The position numbers were made by a program, and so were the translations under genes. The notes beneath the pieces are model-generated. The model did no database searches, was not told where the DNA came from, and saw nothing but the letters and a program-made list of their open reading frames with translations. DNA of 64,000 nucleotides, taken from the NCBI GenBank assembly GCA_016199745.1, contig JACQFZ010000005.1, positions 1 through 64,000 of the forward strand, read 5' to 3'. This stretch comes from Gammaproteobacteria bacterium. GTDB taxonomy: Bacteria; Pseudomonadota; Gammaproteobacteria; Acidiferrobacterales; Sulfurifustaceae. The first letter of the stretch is position 1; the number at the start of each line of letters is the position of its first letter. This document shows positions 59,701 through 64,000 of this stretch, piece by piece.

Positions 59701-62700
59701 GAGCGGCGGCGATCGCCTGCCCATAGCCCGCCAACGCCTGCTCGTACGCACCGGTGATGCGTGCCTGTTCGGCGGCGAGTAACCAATACAGATGAATAAA
59801 ATTGGCGCGACAACCGTCGGCCAACCGTGCCAACTTTTGCGTGTTCGTTTGCAATAGCGTTAACGTCATTTGTCGGGCCGGCGGGTCTTGGCTGTCGTAG
59901 CAAGCGGCAGCGGCCAGCGCGTGGTAAAAATTTACTTCGACTGCCTGATAGGCTGACTGTCTGGCAATAACGCTTGCACCCGGCCGCTGTGCCAAACGCA
60001 GCGCATCGGCAAATTGGCCGAATATCGCCAGCCGCTGCAGCTGCGCACGCTGCTGCAACTTAGCATCGTCGTCGGTACGATCGCCGAGCTGTTCGAGCAA
60101 CTCATCGATAGTTACCGTTGCTGCCGAACGATCGCGCAAGACGACGACCAGTGATTGCGCCTGTCGCAAAAAATGGAGCGCATGATCATTGGCACTTTGC
60201 TCGGTAAATACGATGGCCTTGGCAAGATCATCCGCCATTTGTGCCAACGATTCGCCGCCACCCAACCGTAGGGTAAAGCTCGCTATCAGGTTCAGACCGG
60301 CGTACTGGACATCGCCATGGTCGATCTCAGCAACGAAGTCATCGGCTAGCCGGGTGATCGTCGCGGATATTGGCTCGTACCAGCTGTCCAGAAACGACGC
60401 CGTCACGATATTGACCTTGGCGCGGAAATGGTGCTGCTGCGGAAATCGCTCGGTCAGTCGTTGCGCGAGCTTGCCGAACTGATAGGCGCGACTGAGATCT
60501 TCGTATGCCAGCAGTGCGCCGAACGTGGCATAACCGAACGCCGACGCCGCGGTGTAACCGTGCGTCAACGACAAATCGACCAGCGTAACGCCCAACAGCG
60601 CAAACAAGCGCGGATCGGCGTTGTGCGCGGCCGGCATTAAATAGGTCAACAGATCGGCCGCCGCCACCTGCGTCGATTGCGACATCAACGGTCGCATTAG
60701 TAAATCGTCGAACATAACGCCGGCGAGCACGACATCGACGCGTGCACGCGTATCGCCGACCGCCTTGGCCCAACCGTCGGCATCGGCCGGCAAGTCGACG
60801 CCCAGCAAGCGCAGCGCATCTAGGCCAACGCTAACCGCACGCGCATGGTCGCGTTGGGCGGTAGCGAACATCAGGCGTAGCTGCAGCAAGCCGGCGCGAT
60901 CGATATCGCTATGAACCGCGGCCAGCGCGCGATCGAGCAAGATTTCAGCGTCGCTCGAGTCACGACACAAATGCGCCGTTTCGATCTGCTCTCGATGCAA
61001 TGCCAACGTCAGCGCGTAATTATTTTGCCAACCACGCTCGGTCAACAACGTCACGCCGGCGTCGGCATAACGGCGGGCGGCGACATAAGCGGCGGTACGT
61101 TTGGCATGTTGAGCGGCGGTGAAATTCAGTTCGGCGAGCCGCTCGCGCTCGCCCGGATCCGTCATCAATACAACACTGTCATTGAGATGGCCGACGATTT
61201 CGAACAGACATTCGGCGGTAACGTTGGTCGACATATGCGCCATCAAGAATCGACCGATGCGCAAATGCGCTTGCCGTTGCTCGGGCGACGACATCAGCGA
61301 ATAGGCCGCTTGCTGCACGCGATCATGCGACCAACGATATGCCACCGACGTAGCAACGTCGGCGACACTGTCGTGAGTCGCCGTCAACAACAACTGTTGC
61401 TGCAGCGCCGGCCGCAGCTCGTCGGCGAGATCGATCTCGGCACACTGGACGATGCCGGCCAATCGGTCGAGCGCAAACTGATGGCCCAGACAAGCGGCGA
61501 CTTTCAACGCTGCCTGCGTCGACGACGGTAGGCGATTGATCTGCCGCGTCATTAGCTCGACGACATTATCGGTGACATCGGCTTGGCGAATCCGTTCGAT
61601 GTCCCAACGCCAGCAACTACGGCTCGCATCGAGCTCGATCAAGCCCTCTTGTTCGAGGCTATACAAAAACTGCTTGGCAAAAAACGGATTGCCGTGCGTT
61701 TTTTGTTCGATTTGTTCGGCTAATCCGTCAGCGTCGGTTGGCGCGCAATGCAGTCCGTCGAGGAGCAGCTGACGTAACGTCTGCCCGCTCAACGGCGACA
61801 ACCGGATCCGCTGTGACTTGATGGTTTTGCCGATCTTCGCCAATGTTTGTTCGAGCAAACGGGCGGTTGCCGCTTCCGGTTCGCGAAAAGCACCGACCAG
61901 CATCACATATCGCGTTTGTGGGTGCGTCAGTAGGTGCTCGAACAGCAACAAACTACCGGCATCGGCCCATTGCATATCGTCCAGAAACAACAGCAGCGGC
62001 CGCTCGTGACACGCGACTACACCGATGAGTTGGCGAAATACCCGATGTAATCGATGCTGCGATTCCAGCGGCGGCAACATAGACACCGGCGGTTGCGGAC
62101 CGATAATGACTTCTAATTGCGGAATGATATCGAGCACAAGCTGGCCGTTAGCGCCGAGCGCCTCTTGCAATTGCTGACGCCAAGTAGCGATACGGTTTTC
62201 GCTTTCGCTGAGGACCTGCTGCACAAACTCGCGAAACGCTTGTGCCAACAGCGCGTACGGAATGTCGCGCCGGTACTGTTCGAACTTGCCGGTAATGAAA
62301 TGGCCGTGCGCTTGCCAAACGGATTGCCGTATTTCGTCGACCAACGACGACTTACCCATGCCGGCAGCGCCTTCGACCAATACCAACGCCGGCGTGCCCG
62401 ATGCGGCCATACGCGCGAACCCTTGCAGCAATTGCGTGCGCTCGGTTTCGCGACCATATAGTTTTCGCGGAACTTCCAAGCGACGGAAAATATCGCAGGT
62501 TGCCAACTTGAATTTGGCGATGTTGCCAGACCGCTGATACTGGTGCCGGCAGCGCGCTAAATCGACCCGCAAACCGCGCGCACTCTGGTAACGATCTTCC
62601 GGCGCTTTTGCCAGCAAGCGCATAACGATGGCGGAAATCGTCGCCGGCAGTTGCGGCGCCAACTCGATCGGCAATCGTGGCAACCGAGCGATATGACAAT

Positions 62701-63334
62701 GCGTCCATTCCAACGGGTCGGTGGCAGCGAACGGCAAATGACCGGTGAACAATCGGTAGAGCACGATGCCCAATGAGTAAAGATCGGCGCGCTCATCGAG
62801 CGGCCGACTGAGCCGGCCGGTTTGTTCCGGCGCCATATAAGCCCAGCCGCTATCGCCGGCGGACGTCGGCAAGAATGGCTGATCGTCGCCGGCGGCGCTG
62901 CAATCGACGACATAAACGGCGGCGCGGTTCACATCGATTAATAAATTCGCCGGCTGTAACGCTTTGTGAACAACCCCGGCGCTATGCAGATCGGCAACGA
63001 CACGCGTTAAATCGATGGCGATCGACAAACACAACGGCAAGTCGAACCGATATTCCCGCATGACGGTCTCGAGCAGTTGACCATCGACGTTATGACATGA
63101 GATCGCCGGCTGATTCGCATCGACGTTCGATGCGATCGGTCGAATGACGCCATCGATATTCAACGATTGCAGCAACCGATACTCGCGCTGCAGGCGAGCG
63201 ATTTGCGGCACTGTCGCGTCGTTCGGTTCGAGATACTTTAGGAGAACGGCAGGTTGCGGCGCGGCGTGGACACGAGCAATGAACGAGCCGGTGGTGGCTC
63301 CGAGCGTTTCCCGAGTCTGGGTATTTGCGTCCAT
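56708..63334 (-). CDS. Giant pseudokinase-ATPase-GAF-PAS-GGDEF-EAL signalling protein
   Basis: A 2208-residue protein from the ATG at 63334 (a TTG at 63367 has no ribosome site). Order: Ser/Thr-kinase-like domain (about 10-270), AAA/STAND ATPase (about 300-680; Walker A GAAGMGKSS at 322, Walker B LLLFLDDMQWAD), helical TPR-like region (about 690-1290), GAF (about 1310-1480), GAF (about 1510-1660), PAS (about 1680-1775), GGDEF (1858-1862, intact, with REGD inhibitory site five residues before) and EAL (1976-1978, intact). The kinase catalytic loop reads VHKALQPANL, so the Asp of HRD/HKD is Ala125, and DFG reads DCS; it is probably a pseudokinase. No membrane helices. It should control c-di-GMP, gated by ATP and ligands. 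Confidence 0.92.
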   Translation of the reverse strand: MDANTQTRETLGATTGSFIARVHAAPQPAVLLKYLEPNDATVPQIARLQREYRLLQSLNIDGVIRPIASNVDANQPAISCHNVDGQLLETVMREYRFDLPLCLSIAIDLTRVVADLHSAGVVHKALQPANLLIDVNRAAVYVVDCSAAGDDQPFLPTSAGDSGWAYMAPEQTGRLSRPLDERADLYSLGIVLYRLFTGHLPFAATDPLEWTHCHIARLPRLPIELAPQLPATISAIVMRLLAKAPEDRYQSARGLRVDLARCRHQYQRSGNIAKFKLATCDIFRRLEVPRKLYGRETERTQLLQGFARMAASGTPALVLVEGAAGMGKSSLVDEIRQSVWQAHGHFITGKFEQYRRDIPYALLAQAFREFVQQVLSESENRIATWRQQLQEALGANGQLVLDIIPQLEVIIGPQPPVSMLPPLESQHRLHRVFRQLIGVVACHERPLLLFLDDMQWADAGSLLLFEHLLTHPQTRYVMLVGAFREPEAATARLLEQTLAKIGKTIKSQRIRLSPLSGQTLRQLLLDGLHCAPTDADGLAEQIEQKTHGNPFFAKQFLYSLEQEGLIELDASRSCWRWDIERIRQADVTDNVVELMTRQINRLPSSTQAALKVAACLGHQFALDRLAGIVQCAEIDLADELRPALQQQLLLTATHDSVADVATSVAYRWSHDRVQQAAYSLMSSPEQRQAHLRIGRFLMAHMSTNVTAECLFEIVGHLNDSVVLMTDPGERERLAELNFTAAQHAKRTAAYVAARRYADAGVTLLTERGWQNNYALTLALHREQIETAHLCRDSSDAEILLDRALAAVHSDIDRAGLLQLRLMFATAQRDHARAVSVGLDALRLLGVDLPADADGWAKAVGDTRARVDVVLAGVMFDDLLMRPLMSQSTQVAAADLLTYLMPAAHNADPRLFALLGVTLVDLSLTHGYTAASAFGYATFGALLAYEDLSRAYQFGKLAQRLTERFPQQHHFRAKVNIVTASFLDSWYEPISATITRLADDFVAEIDHGDVQYAGLNLIASFTLRLGGGESLAQMADDLAKAIVFTEQSANDHALHFLRQAQSLVVVLRDRSAATVTIDELLEQLGDRTDDDAKLQQRAQLQRLAIFGQFADALRLAQRPGASVIARQSAYQAVEVNFYHALAAAACYDSQDPPARQMTLTLLQTNTQKLARLADGCRANFIHLYWLLAAEQARITGAYEQALAGYGQAIAAARQYGFTHIQALAAECASRACAAVGADASARTYLQVASSAYAEWGADAKVEQLNLQASSSRSAPPVAVSAGSRQLDFLSVAKAAQAISSEIVLDKLLETLMHLVIENAGAQVGCLLLVHDDRLLPVVDAMVEQQTVQVYVHESDSVPVVRLPESILNYVRRSRENVILVDAAVPNPFSTDSYLIDTRPKSVLCLPIVRQAELVGVLYLENNLTANAFTPDRLIALELLSAQAAISIENARFYSELQCENEERQRAEQGLQQSIDEFVGLYESSRELAGQHDVAVLLDTILERTVALLRTSAAAVMLFDHRCNDLELVAVKGVPVALGTRVPMGQGLAGRVAQNRKPEIVNDYRNWEHRLPAYAFLGIQSLIQVPMLAGGELIGVLGVVEINSGRQYTDADQRLLSLFAAQAASAVRNASLLAETRRHAEQLAVSEQRFSRAFQASPAAMAIIRSNDGIIVDANASYLQLAGYGRTEVVGRTVVEIGMMGETQRRQIRGVLFEQKSVRDVEVSMRTKSGANRVLLTSVEKTEMDGQDCFLVLVVDITERKETEERMRHMAHHDALTGLPNRILMQDRIGQAIAQARRGRHQVAVLFIDLDYFKHINDSLGHQIGDRLLQTTAIRLQRGLREGDSVARLGGDEFVIILPALTDNHDVAVVAQKALESLDVPFVIDGNKLHVSGSIGISLYPTDGIDADALMRAADTAMYHAKEKGRGNYQFFTPVLNQAARRRLRMSTLLRQALAQREFELHYQPQVDIASGRILSVEALLRWRQPGHDAVSCGEFIAVAEDSGLILPIGEWTLREACNQLKCWHSAGRQDMRVAVNLSARQFYQPGFEDLVELVLQEVGLPATALDLEITERILMQPNEDNLAILRRISDMGVQLSVDDFGTGYSSLAYLQRFPINVLKIDRSFINGIGYDPNDMAIVSAIIALANNLNLSVIAEGVEKAEQATFLKEHGCFTAQGFYFGRPVSASTLTEMLRRQKQSSERLAGNGESA

Positions 63335-63713
63335 TGCAGCTCGCGGTTTCCTTGGCACCTCCAACAAGCTGTGCCAAGAGGACTTCTAAGGGTTTATCCT
63401 AAACCCACACGCAGTCGGCGGAAACACCCACGATATATTTTTTATAACGAGCGCACCACGGCCGCGCTAACGCGGCACAAATACCCCGGAATCCAGCGCC
63501 ATGCGCCTTCATCCGGGTATACAAGAGCAAGCAACTATTTTCGATGAAACAACAATACGACACCCCACACGATCCATGTCGAGCGCCACGCCAGCGAACC
63601 CCGATCAATCCCACCGCGTGTAAAAGCGAAACGATCGGGGCTGACGGACACCTTAAAAGAAGACGCGTGCCGTCGTCGTTAGGGTATTACCCGAGAACCG
63701 CGGCGAATTGACC
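63335..63713. other. Intergenic, upstream of the giant signalling gene
   Basis: About 380 bases that must contain the promoter of the signalling gene. A strip of mixed codons (63400-63610) is open on the minus strand but lacks a ribosome site and family likeness. No hairpin or repeat was seen. Confidence 0.45.
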
Positions 63714-63872
63714 TCAGACACGGCCGGCGGCGAACACATGCCGATCGATCGCCTGGAAATTTTCCGCCGTCGCCGACGGGAACACGTCGTAGTCGGTCTT
63801 GCCGGTCATCGCTTCGTACGTGACACGGAACAGTTGCTCGAAGCGTCGATTGACGAACAGGAGGATGGTCCC
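63714..63872 (-). pseudogene. PAS-domain gene fragment
   Basis: The minus strand between an in-frame TAA (63873-63875) and TGA (63714-63716) encodes GTILLFVNRRFEQLFRVTYE and then AMTGKTDYDVFPSATAENF, QAIDRHVFAAGRV. This is a typical PAS segment (VNRRFEQLF, GKTDYDVFP, DRHVFAAGR). It has no start codon and both ends are cut, the upstream end lying at a GC-rich repeat 8 bases away. It looks like the remnant of a sensor gene destroyed at the repeat. Confidence 0.75.
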
Positions 63873-63880
63873 TTAGTAAT

Positions 63881-63923
63881 ACCCCCATCCTAACCCTCCG
63901 CCGCTGGCGCGGAGGAGGGAATT
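63881..63923. repeat. ACCCCCATCCTAACCCTC repeat half
   Basis: ACCCCCATCCTAACCCTCCG, then CCGCTGGCGCGGAGGAGGGA, is one half of the element seen complete at 36781-36883. It borders the PAS remnant on its upstream side. Confidence 0.75.
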
Positions 63924-64000
63924 AAAAACAAAGAGGCGTACCGCGAGTTGCCGCGCGAGCGGGTGCTTTAACCCGCGTGCGCCGATGTCGGATCGACTAC

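Noticed and set aside
63399-63614. A 71-codon minus-strand gene upstream of the giant signalling gene
   Set aside because: No ribosome site, no signal or fold pattern, and compositional bias of non-coding GC-rich DNA.

Overview
The window is GC-rich, densely coded DNA. It most likely comes from the chromosome of a Gram-negative proteobacterium of the gamma or beta class. Support: two complete LivFGHMK-type branched-chain amino acid/amide importers, glutathione-dependent formaldehyde oxidation genes, a long PutA, OhrR/Ohr, PdxJ, AraC and LysR regulators, lipoproteins with lipoboxes, PAS/GGDEF/EAL signalling, and many GC-rich palindromic intergenic repeats. No rRNA, tRNA, CRISPR array, transposase, integrase or phage gene was recognised. 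The order or genus cannot be fixed from the sequence alone.

Layout. 1-5.9 kb: a LysR regulator divergent from a DMSP-lyase-like cupin, a small secreted DUF2690-like protein, two exported HEAT-repeat paralogues and an AraC-type regulator, bracketed by two near-identical copies of a repeat arm. 5.9-14.4 kb: a secreted beta-helix protein, then a minus-strand operon of ECF sigma factor, membrane anti-sigma factor, exported caspase-like protein, exported WD40-caspase protein and RCC1-type lipoprotein. This operon is the most interesting unit in the window. 14.7-17.8 kb: a MetX-like hydrolase, then S-formylglutathione hydrolase and class III alcohol dehydrogenase. 17.9-23.2 kb: the first Liv importer. 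23.6-27.1 kb: type-B-like PutA whose natural start codon seems to be ACG. 27.5-31.5 kb: small exported proteins, the ohrR/ohr peroxide module with visible operators, an alpha/beta hydrolase with two possible starts, and a Nudix hydrolase.

31.5-34.5 kb: a PAS/GAF/GGDEF/EAL gene that has lost the first half of its GGDEF domain by a deletion with frame change. 34.7-39.8 kb: a four-gene gamma-glutamylation pathway (glutamine synthetase-like ligase, aldehyde dehydrogenase, iron alcohol dehydrogenase, class I glutamine amidotransferase), best read as catabolism of an amino alcohol such as ethanolamine. 40.0-41.6 kb: a second ECF sigma factor with a membrane partner. 41.7-47.9 kb: an accessory stretch of short, mostly co-directional, unrelated genes (RidA, methyltransferase, HAD phosphatase, two GFA proteins, a phosphatase-like protein, a bL12-like membrane protein, an Imm11-like protein, a metallopeptidase-like lipoprotein). 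One degenerate attC-like site suggests an old integron cassette origin for part of it.

47.9-54.5 kb: pdxJ, 3-hydroxybutyrate dehydrogenase and a second Liv-type importer. 54.9-63.3 kb: a RecQ-type helicase with a C-terminal extension, and a giant pseudokinase-ATPase-GAF-PAS-GGDEF-EAL protein. The last 300 bases hold a decayed PAS gene fragment next to another repeat. Long fold-back GC-rich repeats occur in about eleven intergenic places. Two of them share an internal two-hairpin structure whose stems differ by compensatory changes.
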